From positions 248,001 to 312,000 of the forward strand of contig JASCOD010000004.1 of NCBI GenBank assembly GCA_029959615.1: a stretch of 64,000 bases of DNA. The letters run 5' to 3'. The notes beneath the pieces are model-generated. The model was not told the DNA's origin. It saw only the letters and a program-made list of their open reading frames with translations, and searched no databases. Below are positions 18,521-28,033 of this stretch, piece by piece. Source of the stretch: Flavobacteriaceae bacterium PS02338. Its GTDB lineage: Bacteria; Bacteroidota; Bacteroidia; Sphingobacteriales; Sphingobacteriaceae. How positions within the stretch are numbered: position 1 is the first letter of the stretch; each line of letters starts with the position of its first letter. The translations under genes were made by a program, and so were the position numbers.

Positions 18521-19336
18521 ATGAGTTTGAAGAGCAAAATCGTTGTAATTACAGGTGCGTCATCTGGTATTGGTAAGGCTTTAGCCGAAGAAATGGCAAA
18601 AAGAGGAGCTAATTTAGTACTGGGTGCACGTCAATATGTAACACTTTGTGAAATTACTGCAGAGTTACAACAAAAATATAATGTAAAGGCTTTAGCTATT
18701 CAGGCTGATGTAACTAAAGAAGAAGATTGTAAAACACTAATAGACCAAGCTACACTTACTTTTGGCAAGATAGATGTGCTAATTAATAACGCTGGTTTGT
18801 CTATGCGTGCCTTATTTAAGGATGTAGAATTAGCCGTGCTTAAAAACCTCATGGACGTGAATTTTTGGGGAACAGTTTATTGCACTAAATATGCCTTGCC
18901 CGAAATTTTAAAAACTACCGGTAGTATTGTTGCTGTATCCTCTATTGCAGGTTACAGGGGCTTACCGGGTCGTACCGGATATTCTTCCTCGAAATTTGCT
19001 ATGAATGGATTTATGGAATGCCTACGTACTGAACTGCTAAAAACTGGCGTTCATGTAATGGTAGCTTGTCCTGGGTTTACCACTTCAAATATCCGAGTTG
19101 CTGCGTTGTCGCAAGATGGTAAGGCACATGGAGAAACGAGTATGGAGGAAGGTAAGATGATGAGTTCCGAAGAAGTGGCACAGCGAATTTGTGATGGAAT
19201 TGAAGAAAGAAAAAGAACATTGATTATGACACGTCAAGGTAAGCTAGCAGTTTGGGTAAATAAATTATTTCCGGCCTTTGCCGATAAAAAAGTGTTTGAA
19301 CTCTTTACGAAAGAGAAAAATCCGTTGATAAAATAA
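18521..19336 (+). CDS. short-chain dehydrogenase/reductase
   Basis: 271 residues, classical SDR. Cofactor loop TGASSGIGKA near 11-20, NNAG near 91-94, catalytic Ser in AVSSIAG near 143 and the YxxxK pair in GYSSSKFAMN near 159-163. A basic residue after the glycine motif suggests NADP(H) use. The C-terminal extension (MSSEEVAQRICDGIEERKRT, then LAVWVNKLFPAF) matches the DltE/DHRS7-like subgroup, often associated with membranes. Substrate unknown. It begins 3 bp after recR and its stop overlaps the kinase start by one base (TAATG). Confidence 0.85.
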   Translation: MSLKSKIVVITGASSGIGKALAEEMAKRGANLVLGARQYVTLCEITAELQQKYNVKALAIQADVTKEEDCKTLIDQATLTFGKIDVLINNAGLSMRALFKDVELAVLKNLMDVNFWGTVYCTKYALPEILKTTGSIVAVSSIAGYRGLPGRTGYSSSKFAMNGFMECLRTELLKTGVHVMVACPGFTTSNIRVAALSQDGKAHGETSMEEGKMMSSEEVAQRICDGIEERKRTLIMTRQGKLAVWVNKLFPAFADKKVFELFTKEKNPLIK

Positions 19337-21318
19337 TGAAGCAATACAGATACAAAACGCTCGCTTTTGTATTGCTGGGGAGTTTGTTCCTAAATCTATT
19401 TTTGTTGTTTAGTGCTTTGGGTCAGCAACGGCCAAAAGTATTGAACGATAGTAAGGATTATATCAATATCATTAAATACTATCGATACCTGAATCCAGAT
19501 TCGGCACTTTTTTATGTCAAAGAAGGTTTGAAAAGGGTAGAAGAGCAGGGGGATGAATTGGGGAAAGCTGCATTGCTAAATCAATACGGAATGATTGAAG
19601 ATAATGCAACTAGATATAGGGAATCGAGGGAAAAGTATTTGCAAGCGGAAGCTATTTACCGTGATAAGGGAGATGAGATAGGGTTAGCGGCTACAATCGT
19701 AAGATTAGGGGTAGTAGAAAAAAGGAAAGGCAACTATGATAAAGCACTTGCTTATTTCATGGAAGCACTCAGTATCAGCGAAAAAAATAATCATAAACTT
19801 GGAATGTTAGAAGGGCGTGTGGTATTTGCAGAGGCTTATTATAGTCTAGGCGAATACGAAAATGCGCTCAGTAATCTCCGTATTGCGGAAGAGATAGATA
19901 AGCAAATTCCACTTTCCAATTTATCACTTAATATGTACATCAACTTCGGTTATGTATACATTAAATTAGGGGAATATAATAAGGCGATAGCTTATATCAA
20001 AAACGGGCTTTCAAAAAGTAATAAGGTTGAGTTTAATGGATTAAAAATTAGTTTGTTAGTTCAATTAGGTACGGCCTATTTTAAAAGCGGAAAAAGTGCA
20101 GAAGCTATTCGGATTTATAAGCAGGCACTTCGTTTTACAAAAGAAATTAAGAATGTGCTGAGAGAGCAATCTACGTTAATCGAGCTTTCTGAGGTCTACA
20201 AAAAGCGTCAGCCAGATAGTGCGCTTTTTTTTCTTAAACAAGCTTTAGATATTGCCGAAAAACATAAGATGTATCGCCAACAAATTACCGCTTTAGATAA
20301 GTTGGGAGACCTGTACAAGTCTAAAGGTAATTTGGTAAAAGCGCTTGCTTACCGAGAACAGCGTAGCCAGCTAGCAGAACAAGTGTTTTATAAAGATATG
20401 ATGAAGCAAGTTTCTAGTCTGGAAAGTGCCTACGAGCTTGAAAAATCAAAAGCACAGCTGAATGAGTTGACCGTACAGAGTAAGGAACAGCAAATTTTCT
20501 ACAACATCATCCTTTCTATTGCAGTTGGGATCTTTCTCGTATTGATCATCACCTTGGTTTATTATTTCCGTTCTAGACATCTTAACAAATTATTGAAGAA
20601 GGCTAATCGAGGATTGGAAGAGAGCAACGAAATAAAAGATAAGTTTTTTTCTATCATAGCACACGATATACGATCTCCACTGGTTTCTACCATTAGTATT
20701 TTGAGATTGATAAATGATAAAGAGCTAGATGAACGAACCCAGAGTGAAATGGTAAATAAGCTGGTGTCTCATTGTAATAGTAGTTTGGAGATATTGGACA
20801 AGCTTTTGAAATGGGGACAAATGCAGATTAAAGGCGTTCGAATAAATGTTTCGGAGTTCAGACCATTGACAAATATTTATAGAAATTTGGGCTTGTTGAT
20901 GGAAGCCGCAGAGAAAAAACAAATTAGTATTGATGTAGATGTATCACAGGATATAGTATTGGACGCAGATCCAGACCACTTCGATTTTGTGATTAGAAAT
21001 TTATTGGCTAACGCAATTAAGTTTACCGAAAGAAATGGAGAAGTAGAAGTTAGGGCGCAACTTGTTGAGCGAAATAAAATTAAATTTGAAGTAAAAGATA
21101 ATGGTGTAGGAATTAGCCAATCTAGAATAGAAAAGCTTTTTGAACTGTCTGCAACAGGTACTAAAGGTACTTCATCCGAAGAAGGTACTAGCTTGGGTTT
21201 GGTGATATGTAGAGAGTTTGTTTTGGCAAATGACGGAGAGTTGGTTGTAGGAAGTAAGGTTGGAGAAGGCACCACATTTTCATTCACCATGAAAGGCTTT
21301 TTGAAAAAGATTGCATAA
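19336..21318 (+). CDS. TPR-containing sensor histidine kinase
   Basis: 660 residues. A signal anchor (residues 10-28) leads into a periplasmic region of about six TPR repeats (60-340). One membrane helix lies near 392-412 (YNIILSIAVGIFLVLIIT), with a coiled coil on either side. The kinase core has the H-box with His443 in SIIAHDIRSPL, the N-box NLLANAIKF near 555, and the G-boxes DNGVGIS and GTSLGLVICREF. No receiver or output domain is present and no response-regulator gene is adjacent, so it is an orphan kinase whose partner lies elsewhere. It overlaps the SDR stop codon by 1 bp, implying coupling. Confidence 0.88.
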   Translation: MKQYRYKTLAFVLLGSLFLNLFLLFSALGQQRPKVLNDSKDYINIIKYYRYLNPDSALFYVKEGLKRVEEQGDELGKAALLNQYGMIEDNATRYRESREKYLQAEAIYRDKGDEIGLAATIVRLGVVEKRKGNYDKALAYFMEALSISEKNNHKLGMLEGRVVFAEAYYSLGEYENALSNLRIAEEIDKQIPLSNLSLNMYINFGYVYIKLGEYNKAIAYIKNGLSKSNKVEFNGLKISLLVQLGTAYFKSGKSAEAIRIYKQALRFTKEIKNVLREQSTLIELSEVYKKRQPDSALFFLKQALDIAEKHKMYRQQITALDKLGDLYKSKGNLVKALAYREQRSQLAEQVFYKDMMKQVSSLESAYELEKSKAQLNELTVQSKEQQIFYNIILSIAVGIFLVLIITLVYYFRSRHLNKLLKKANRGLEESNEIKDKFFSIIAHDIRSPLVSTISILRLINDKELDERTQSEMVNKLVSHCNSSLEILDKLLKWGQMQIKGVRINVSEFRPLTNIYRNLGLLMEAAEKKQISIDVDVSQDIVLDADPDHFDFVIRNLLANAIKFTERNGEVEVRAQLVERNKIKFEVKDNGVGISQSRIEKLFELSATGTKGTSSEEGTSLGLVICREFVLANDGELVVGSKVGEGTTFSFTMKGFLKKIA

Positions 21319-21333
21319 AAAAATTAAACAGGT

Positions 21334-21365
21334 GTTGCATTTAAAGAAAAACAATTACATATTTG
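21334..21365 (+). promoter_or_regulatory. putative promoter of the trp leader
   Basis: GTTG, 20 bases, then CATATTTG: each element has one mismatch to TTTG-N19-TAnnTTTG. The predicted start of transcription would be only a few bases ahead of the leader ATG at 21374, so the leader peptide may be nearly leaderless. Confidence 0.45.
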
Positions 21366-21373
21366 CTAACAGA

Positions 21374-21427
21374 ATGAGACAAGTAAACGTAAATACAATT
21401 TGGTGGTGGCATAACGCAATAGCGTGA
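21374..21427 (+). CDS. trpL: trp operon leader peptide with three consecutive Trp codons
   Basis: A 17-residue frame, MRQVNVNTIWWWHNAIA, with TGG TGG TGG at codons 10-12 and a TGA stop. It is followed at once by competing RNA hairpins and then trpD. Ribosome stalling at the Trp codons when charged tRNA-Trp is scarce is the classical attenuation mechanism. Three adjacent codons for so rare an amino acid in an otherwise empty spacer upstream of trp genes makes chance very unlikely. Confidence 0.9.
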   Translation: MRQVNVNTIWWWHNAIA

Positions 21428-21430
21428 TGT

Positions 21431-21497
21431 AACCTTTTGTACGTTTATTTTTTTAATAAGAATATTTTAAAAGGTTGCTGATGAGGCAACCTTTTTT
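21431..21497 (+). promoter_or_regulatory. trp attenuator: antiterminator and terminator hairpins
   Basis: The terminator stem is AAAAGGTTGC (21469-21478) with GCAACCTTTT (21486-21495), a perfect 10-bp stem with loop TGATGAG followed by a T run to 21497. The segment AACCTTTT (21431-21438), directly after the leader stop, is exactly complementary to AAAAGGTT (21469-21476). It can form an antiterminator that removes the left half of the terminator. A ribosome completing trpL would cover the upstream segment and permit termination; one stalled at the Trp codons would leave it free. Confidence 0.88.
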
Positions 21498-21568
21498 GTT
21501 ATCAAATTATTAATAACTCCCTATTTATCGGGATCGCTCATCAACCATTAAAAACAGTAAGTAAATAG

Positions 21569-22558
21569 ATGAAAAAGATACTTAACCATTTATTTGAGAA
21601 TAAAACTTTTAGCAGGGCTGAAGCGCAGAAAATATTAACTTCTATTGCTCTGGGAGAGTTTAACCATTCGCAAATTGCAGCCTTTATTACAGCTTACGGA
21701 ATGCGAAATATTACCGTAGAAGAATTGCAAGGTTTCCGCGATGCGATGTTAGAATTATGTTTAAAGGTAGATTTCTCAGATTTCGAACTAATTGACCTAT
21801 GTGGTACAGGTGGAGATGGAAAGGATACGTTCAATATCTCAACTTTGGCTTCTTTTGTGGTAGCTGGTGCAGGATATCAGGTGGCTAAACATGGCAATTA
21901 TGGCGTGTCTTCTGGTTGTGGTTCTAGTAATGTAATGGAGTACTTGGGCTATTCATTTACCAATGATGAAACAGTATTGAAGCAAAGTTTGGATAAAGCT
22001 GGAATTTGTTTCATTCACGCACCGTTGTTTAATCCAGCAATGAAAACAGTAGCGCCAATACGTAGAGAATTGGGCGTGAAAACTTTCTTCAATATGTTGG
22101 GGCCAATGTGTAATCCTGCAAAACCAAAGAACCAAATGGTAGGTGTGTTTAGCCTGGAGTTGGCCCGTATTTATGCTTATCTATATCAGCAAACAGATAA
22201 AAATTATAGTATTGTTCACGCAGTGGATGGTTTTGATGAGGTGTCACTGACCTGCGATTTTAAGACTTTCACTAAAAAAGGCGAGGCTTTGGTTAAAGTA
22301 TCTGATTTAGGTTTTGAACAACTAGAAGAGCAACAAATTCAAGGTGGAGATACTATTGAATCATCAGCTAAAATATTCATGGAAGTATTAGAAGGAAAGG
22401 CTACAGATGCACAAACAAATGTGGTGCTATGTAATGCAGCTTTGGCCATTCAAACCATTAAGCAGGATAAAGCCTTTGCAGATTGTTACTATGAAGCAGA
22501 AGAATCGTTGTTGAATAAAAGAGCGTTGGGTAGTTTTAAGAAATTAGTAATTGCGTAA
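21569..22558 (+). CDS. trpD: anthranilate phosphoribosyltransferase
   Basis: 329 residues, normal for TrpD. N-terminal helical domain, then the PRPP-binding CGTGGDGKDTFNIS (~78-91), the KHGNYGVSSGCGSSNV motif (~108-123), the anthranilate-site Arg in APIRRELGVKTFFNMLGPMCNP, and a DGFDE metal motif (~208-212). It transfers phosphoribose from PRPP to anthranilate, the second step of tryptophan synthesis. It is the first structural gene behind the attenuator; trpE and trpG, normally upstream, are absent. An inverted repeat fills the gap to trpF, where trpC would be expected. Confidence 0.95.
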   Translation: MKKILNHLFENKTFSRAEAQKILTSIALGEFNHSQIAAFITAYGMRNITVEELQGFRDAMLELCLKVDFSDFELIDLCGTGGDGKDTFNISTLASFVVAGAGYQVAKHGNYGVSSGCGSSNVMEYLGYSFTNDETVLKQSLDKAGICFIHAPLFNPAMKTVAPIRRELGVKTFFNMLGPMCNPAKPKNQMVGVFSLELARIYAYLYQQTDKNYSIVHAVDGFDEVSLTCDFKTFTKKGEALVKVSDLGFEQLEEQQIQGGDTIESSAKIFMEVLEGKATDAQTNVVLCNAALAIQTIKQDKAFADCYYEAEESLLNKRALGSFKKLVIA

Positions 22559-22560
22559 GT

Positions 22561-22625
22561 CGTCATTGCGAGGCACGAAGCAATCTTAAAGCGATAAAGA
22601 GATTGCTTTGTGCCTCGCAATGACG
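22561..22625. repeat. REP-like inverted repeat between trpD and trpF
   Basis: Two 26-bp arms (22561-22586 and 22600-22625) pair with one mismatch around a 13-bp loop. The outer sequence is CGTCATTGCGAGGCACGAAG, an interspersed repeat type common in Bacteroidetes genomes. Related copies occur elsewhere in this window. No T tract follows. Confidence 0.85.
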
Positions 22626-22643
22626 GCAAGAATAGATTAGATA

Positions 22644-23267
22644 ATGAAATTGAAAATCAAAGTTTGTGGAATGAAACATGCAGCCAACATTGCTGCTGTG
22701 GCAGAGTTGCATCCAGATTATATGGGTTTTATTTTCTATGAAAAATCTCCGAGATATATTAGCGAAGTTTCTTCGGAGCTAATCAAATACGTACCTCACG
22801 AGATAAAAACAGTTGGTGTATTTGTAGATGAAGCCATAGAAAATGTAAGTGCTGCAGTTGCAAAACATCATTTGAAAGCAGTGCAGTTACACGGTAAGGA
22901 AAGCATTGATTTTTGTAGGGAAATAAAACAAACAGGAGTAGAGGTTATCAAAGCGTTTGGTGTTCATCCAGATTTTGATTTTGCTGCGTTAGAAGCTTAT
23001 GAACCTGTGGTAGATTATTTCTTGTTCGACACGCAAACGCCGGCACATGGGGGTTCGGGAAAAGTTTTTGAATGGGCATTGCTAAATAATTATCAGCTAA
23101 GTAAGCCTTACTTTTTAAGTGGTGGAATTGATTTACGCCATGTAGATCAAATTAAGGACATCAAAGATGATAGGCTTTATTCAGTTGACATCAACAGTAA
23201 ATTTGAATTGGAGCCAGGCTTGAAGGATATAAGTAAATTGAAAGAGTTTTTTAATAATATAAAATAA
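22644..23267 (+). CDS. trpF: phosphoribosylanthranilate isomerase
   Basis: 207 residues, a single TIM-barrel domain of standard TrpF length. General base Cys in KVCGMKH near residue 8 and general acid Asp in FDTQTPAHGGSG near 128; phosphate-binding FLSGGID near 154. It converts phosphoribosylanthranilate to CdRP, the substrate of TrpC. trpC is not fused to it and is not in the window. It lies between two palindromic repeats in the trp operon. Confidence 0.95.
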   Translation: MKLKIKVCGMKHAANIAAVAELHPDYMGFIFYEKSPRYISEVSSELIKYVPHEIKTVGVFVDEAIENVSAAVAKHHLKAVQLHGKESIDFCREIKQTGVEVIKAFGVHPDFDFAALEAYEPVVDYFLFDTQTPAHGGSGKVFEWALLNNYQLSKPYFLSGGIDLRHVDQIKDIKDDRLYSVDINSKFELEPGLKDISKLKEFFNNIK

Positions 23268-23327
23268 CTGTCATTCGGAGAGCAACGAGGAGTCTAATAG
23301 ATACTTCGCTTTGCTCAGTATGACAAA
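23268..23327. repeat. REP-like palindromic repeat between trpF and trpB
   Basis: Starts CTGTCATTCGGAGAGCAACG and ends with the inverted TATGACAAAG; the inner parts (CGAGGAGTCTA / TACTTCGCTTTGCTCAG) pair imperfectly. It belongs to the same GTCATTCTGAGC-type family as the copy after trpA. Confidence 0.7.
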
Positions 23328-23338
23328 GAAGAGGTAAC

Positions 23339-24597
<1,259 letters not shown>

Positions 24598-24600
24598 TAT

Positions 24601-25368
24601 ATGAACAGACTTCAACAATTATTTGAAAAAGAACAGAAAGGCTTACTTTCTATCTATTATACTGCGGGGTATCCAAACTTAAACGATACTTTGAAAATCG
24701 CAGAAACTTTAGAGCAATCGGGAGCAGATTTTTTAGAGATAGGCTTTCCTTACTCGGACCCAGTAGCAGATGGCCCAATTATACAAGCTAGTAGCAAACA
24801 ATCTTTGGATAGTGGAATGACATTGCCTTTGTTGTTCGATCAACTCAAGGATTTACGTCAAAAAGTAACCATTCCAATCTTATTGATGGGCTATGTTAAT
24901 GTAGTGCTGCAATATGGAGTAGAGGAGTTTTGCAAAAAGTGCCAAGAAGTAGGTGTAGATGGTTGCATCATTCCTGATTTACCAATGTATGAATATGAAG
25001 AAATGTACCAAACTACTTTCGAAAAGTACGGAATAAGTAATATCTTCTTGGTTACGCCACAAACTTCGGAAGAACGTATTTGTAAAATTGACGGCTTAAG
25101 CAATGCATTTATTTATTTAGTCTCCTCTGCAGCTACAACTGGAGGGAATTTATCAGTTTCTGAAAGCTCTACTGCTTATTTTAAACGCATAGCGGATATG
25201 AAATTGAAAAATCCTTTTGTGATAGGTTTTGGTATCTCAAACAAAGAAACATTTGATGCAGCCAATGAATATGCTAACGGAACTATTATCGGTAGTGCTT
25301 TCGTGAAAAATATAAATAAGGAAAACTTAGAAGGAAGTATCAGGGCTTTTATGGGGCAGTTTAGATAA
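24601..25368 (+). CDS. trpA: tryptophan synthase alpha chain
   Basis: 255 residues from the ATG at 24601. A TTG nine bases earlier is possible, but MNRLQQLFEKEQKG aligns better with TrpA N-termini. Catalytic Glu46 (FLEIGFPYSDP) and Asp57 (VADGP), the IPDLP loop near 126-130, and the phosphate-binding GFGISNKET and GTIIGSAF segments are all present. It cleaves indole-3-glycerol phosphate to indole for TrpB. Its substrate needs TrpC, which must be encoded elsewhere. It is the last gene of the trp operon. Confidence 0.95.
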   Translation: MNRLQQLFEKEQKGLLSIYYTAGYPNLNDTLKIAETLEQSGADFLEIGFPYSDPVADGPIIQASSKQSLDSGMTLPLLFDQLKDLRQKVTIPILLMGYVNVVLQYGVEEFCKKCQEVGVDGCIIPDLPMYEYEEMYQTTFEKYGISNIFLVTPQTSEERICKIDGLSNAFIYLVSSAATTGGNLSVSESSTAYFKRIADMKLKNPFVIGFGISNKETFDAANEYANGTIIGSAFVKNINKENLEGSIRAFMGQFR

Positions 25369-25386
25369 TTTCTTATTTAAATGTCC

Positions 25387-25458
25387 CTGTCATTCTGAGC
25401 GTAGCGAAGAATCTATGAAATAATTATAGGAGATTCCTCGTACCTCGGAATGACAAAG
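25387..25458. repeat. REP-like palindromic repeat after trpA
   Basis: CTGTCATTCTGAGCGTAGCG opens the left arm, and the right arm ends CTCGGAATGACAAAG; AGAATCT and AGATTCCT pair inside. Same family as the copies in the trp gaps. It lies between convergent genes and may serve as the end of the trp transcript. Confidence 0.75.
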
Positions 25459-25483
25459 ATATTTAGGGTATGTTGATAGGATA

Positions 25484-26014
25484 TTAGTTTCGATGTTTCC
25501 AATCCTCTTTTCTAATTTCGAACCAATAATGAGGAATTCCGTCGTATATAAAACTCTCTGTTAGTTTAAGGCCGCACTTTTGTAGCACACTTTTGGAGCC
25601 TTCATTCCCTACATCACAAATGCCGTAAATTTCATCTAAGTTTAATACTTCAAAAGCATGTTTTAGGCAAGCTTTAGCAGTTTCTGTAGCAATTGCTTTT
25701 CCCCAATAACGTTCTATTAGTCGATATCCTAAGTCGTGATAATTAACACGATTGTTAACTGGTTCTATGATGTATTTGAAGCCAGTCCAGCCTACAAAAT
25801 TACCAGTTAACTTTTCAATAATTGCCCATCGGCCAATGCCTAAATCTTCGTATTGTTTTTGAATTGACAGAATTACATTTTCAGCTTCTGCTAATGTTTT
25901 GATAGGATTGTTGCCCAAGTACGTGTGTACTTTGGGATTGCTATCCAATTCAAATATTCCTGCTGCATCTTCAGCTATTAAAGGTCTAATGAAAAATCTT
26001 TCGGTTTCGATCAT
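25484..26014 (-). CDS. GNAT N-acetyltransferase of the RimJ/RimL type
   Basis: 176 residues. Starts ETERFFIRPLIAEDAAGIFEL, the typical opening of RimJ/RimL-like acetyltransferases. Acetyl-CoA binding is indicated by the DLGYRLIERYWGKAIATETAKA segment (~92-113, Q/RxxGxG/A variant), and the C-terminal NEGSKSVLQKCGLKL matches the family's NxxSxxvleKlGF motif. Substrate unknown; relatives acetylate ribosomal proteins, amino acids or antibiotics. It is a single gene, convergent with the trp operon. Confidence 0.82.
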   Translation of the reverse strand: MIETERFFIRPLIAEDAAGIFELDSNPKVHTYLGNNPIKTLAEAENVILSIQKQYEDLGIGRWAIIEKLTGNFVGWTGFKYIIEPVNNRVNYHDLGYRLIERYWGKAIATETAKACLKHAFEVLNLDEIYGICDVGNEGSKSVLQKCGLKLTESFIYDGIPHYWFEIRKEDWKHRN

Positions 26015-26109
26015 ACGACTATCTAATTTAAAAATATTTTAGCCAGATAGATATTTTGAGAAATCTAATTATCTATCGTTTTTAAAAATACTGAAACGTT
26101 ACTATATGT

Positions 26110-27297
26110 CTATGTGGTTTCAGTTTCAGGAAAACTTTTATTTTTCAAGGATTTCAAGAAAATAAAGCCTACCAAGCCGGAAAATATAGATGTGCAAAGA
26201 ATGGCAAATTTAGCGGTAGTGATCTGCTGATTGTCTGAAAATGAAAGTATCGAGATAAAAATAGACATCGTAAATCCAATTCCAGCCAATATACCTACCC
26301 CAATAATATGTTTCCAGTTGGCTAAAGTAGGAAGTTTTGCTAGTTTCAGTTTTACGGCTAAGAAGGAGAAAAAGCTTACGCCTAGAGTTTTTCCAACAAA
26401 AAGCCCAAAGATAATACCTAATCCTAATGGTGAAGTTAAGCCTTCAATCATACCTCTTTCGAAAGTAATGTTGGTGTTAGCCAATGCAAAAATTGGCATA
26501 ATTAGAAAATTGACGGGCTTCGTTAGTACGTGTTCCAGTTTTTCTAATGGAGAAATAGTTTTGTCTTTTCCTATAGGAATGGTAAAAGCCAATAATACAC
26601 CAGCAATCGTAGCATGGATACCTGAATGATGCATGAAATACCAAAGAAAGATGCCCGGTATTAGGTAGCATAGCAATGATTTGACCTTGAAATAATTCAA
26701 TGAGAAAAGTAAGCCCACAATGCCTGTGGCTATGTAGAGTGCTTCCCAGTGAATTTGCTCAGTATAAAAAATAGCGATAACCAAAATAGCGCCTAAATCG
26801 TCAGCGATGGCTAAAGCAGCTAAGAATATTTTTAGTGATGAAGGTATATTTTTGCCCAACATGGCGATAATAGCAAGGGCAAAAGCAATGTCTGTCGCCA
26901 TTGGGATTCCCCAACCACTTGCTGTGTCCGTACCTTTGTTAATAGCAAAATAAATTCCAGCTGGAACCAACATCCCCCCAAGAGCTGCTAAAACTGGTAA
27001 ACTAGCTTTTTGTAAACTAGAGAGTTCTCCACCTATCAGTTCCCGTTTAATTTCTAAACCAACCAAAAGGAAGAAAATGGCCATTAAACCATCGTTAATC
27101 CAAGTGGAGACAGTATAACTTATAGCTGTAAGCCCCAAGTTGAAGCCTAGTTTTGTGTTTAGTAATTGCTCAAAGGCTAACCGGCTATCAGAATTTGCTA
27201 TAAACAAAGAGAAGAAAACACAAATAAGCAATAGAATGCCGCCAGTTTTTTCTGAATTGAAGAAATTTTTGAAAACAGAAGTACGTCTTTTGTTCAT
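26110..27297 (-). CDS. nhaA: Na+/H+ antiporter NhaA
   Basis: 395 residues with 12 predicted membrane helices, normal for NhaA. The ion-binding aspartates are seen in ALAIADDLGAILVIA (two adjacent Asp, near 161-162), and MATDIAFALAI holds the Asp equivalent to D133 of E. coli. HIIGVGILAGIGFTMSIFIS matches the helix with the conserved Lys/Gly region, although the Lys300 counterpart was not located with certainty. It exchanges Na+ for H+ across the inner membrane. Single gene, 24 bp after the YciO/Sua5-family gene on the same strand. Confidence 0.92.
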   Translation of the reverse strand: MNKRRTSVFKNFFNSEKTGGILLLICVFFSLFIANSDSRLAFEQLLNTKLGFNLGLTAISYTVSTWINDGLMAIFFLLVGLEIKRELIGGELSSLQKASLPVLAALGGMLVPAGIYFAINKGTDTASGWGIPMATDIAFALAIIAMLGKNIPSSLKIFLAALAIADDLGAILVIAIFYTEQIHWEALYIATGIVGLLFSLNYFKVKSLLCYLIPGIFLWYFMHHSGIHATIAGVLLAFTIPIGKDKTISPLEKLEHVLTKPVNFLIMPIFALANTNITFERGMIEGLTSPLGLGIIFGLFVGKTLGVSFFSFLAVKLKLAKLPTLANWKHIIGVGILAGIGFTMSIFISILSFSDNQQITTAKFAILCTSIFSGLVGFIFLKSLKNKSFPETETT

Positions 27298-27321
27298 TCA
27301 GCTAATTTACGAAATTAGCCT

Positions 27322-27942
27322 TTATAAGTATTCCTCGATATCGCCTTTTCCTTCACGAATGACTTCAAAATAGCCATTGGTGCAATCTACAACAGTTGAG
27401 GCTTCATTGTCTCCATAGCCGCCATCAATAACCAAATCAACTAGGTCTTCGTATTTTTCGTGAATTAATTCTGGATCTGTAGAATATTCGATCACTTCAT
27501 CGTCATCCTTAATAGAGGTTGAGATAATGGGATTACCCAAGGCCGCTACAATTTGACGAGCAATAGCATTGTCTGGTACCCGAATACCTACTGTCTTCTT
27601 ATTAGAGCTTAACAGCTTAGGGACATTGTTGTTGGCGTTAAAAATAAATGTAAATGGACCTGGTAAAGCTTTTTTTAATACCCTGAACACAGTAGTGTCA
27701 ATGGGTTTGATATAATCTGATATATGTCTTAAATCTGAACAGATAAAGGAAAAATTAGCTTTTTCAGGTTTGATGCCCCTAATTTTACAGATTTTCTCAA
27801 TAGCTCTCTGATTGGTTATGTCACAGCCTAACCCGTATACCGTGTCGGTAGGGTAAATAATAAGACCACCTTTCTTTAAAATTTCTACAGCTTGGTCTAT
27901 CGCTTTCGGATTCGGATTTTCTGGATATATTCTAATGAGCAT
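27322..27942 (-). CDS. YciO/Sua5-family L-threonylcarbamoyladenylate synthase-like protein
   Basis: 206 residues from the ATG at 27942; a start five codons earlier would overlap the divergent region and adds only MLFLH. YrdC fold: KKGGLIIYPTDTVYGLGCD near 22-40, KPEKANFSFICSD near 56-68, ALPGPFTFIF near 90-99 and VGIRVPDN near 115. Sua5/TsaC make threonylcarbamoyl-AMP for tRNA t6A. The length and SDxxxIS pattern fit the YciO subgroup, whose role is less certain. It is transcribed divergently from the glutamate-synthase-like gene. Confidence 0.82.
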   Translation of the reverse strand: MLIRIYPENPNPKAIDQAVEILKKGGLIIYPTDTVYGLGCDITNQRAIEKICKIRGIKPEKANFSFICSDLRHISDYIKPIDTTVFRVLKKALPGPFTFIFNANNNVPKLLSSNKKTVGIRVPDNAIARQIVAALGNPIISTSIKDDDEVIEYSTDPELIHEKYEDLVDLVIDGGYGDNEASTVVDCTNGYFEVIREGKGDIEEYL

Positions 27943-28033
27943 ATGTAAAAATAACAAAATGATGCGGTACTTGTTTTACTATCGAGCTTTATATTGCTAC
28001 ATTAGCAAAAAACGAACATTTAAATTAATTGAG

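Noticed and set aside
21374..21427. Chance short frame rather than a leader peptide
   Set aside because: Three adjacent Trp codons followed by matched competing hairpins and trpD make chance unlikely; kept as trpL.
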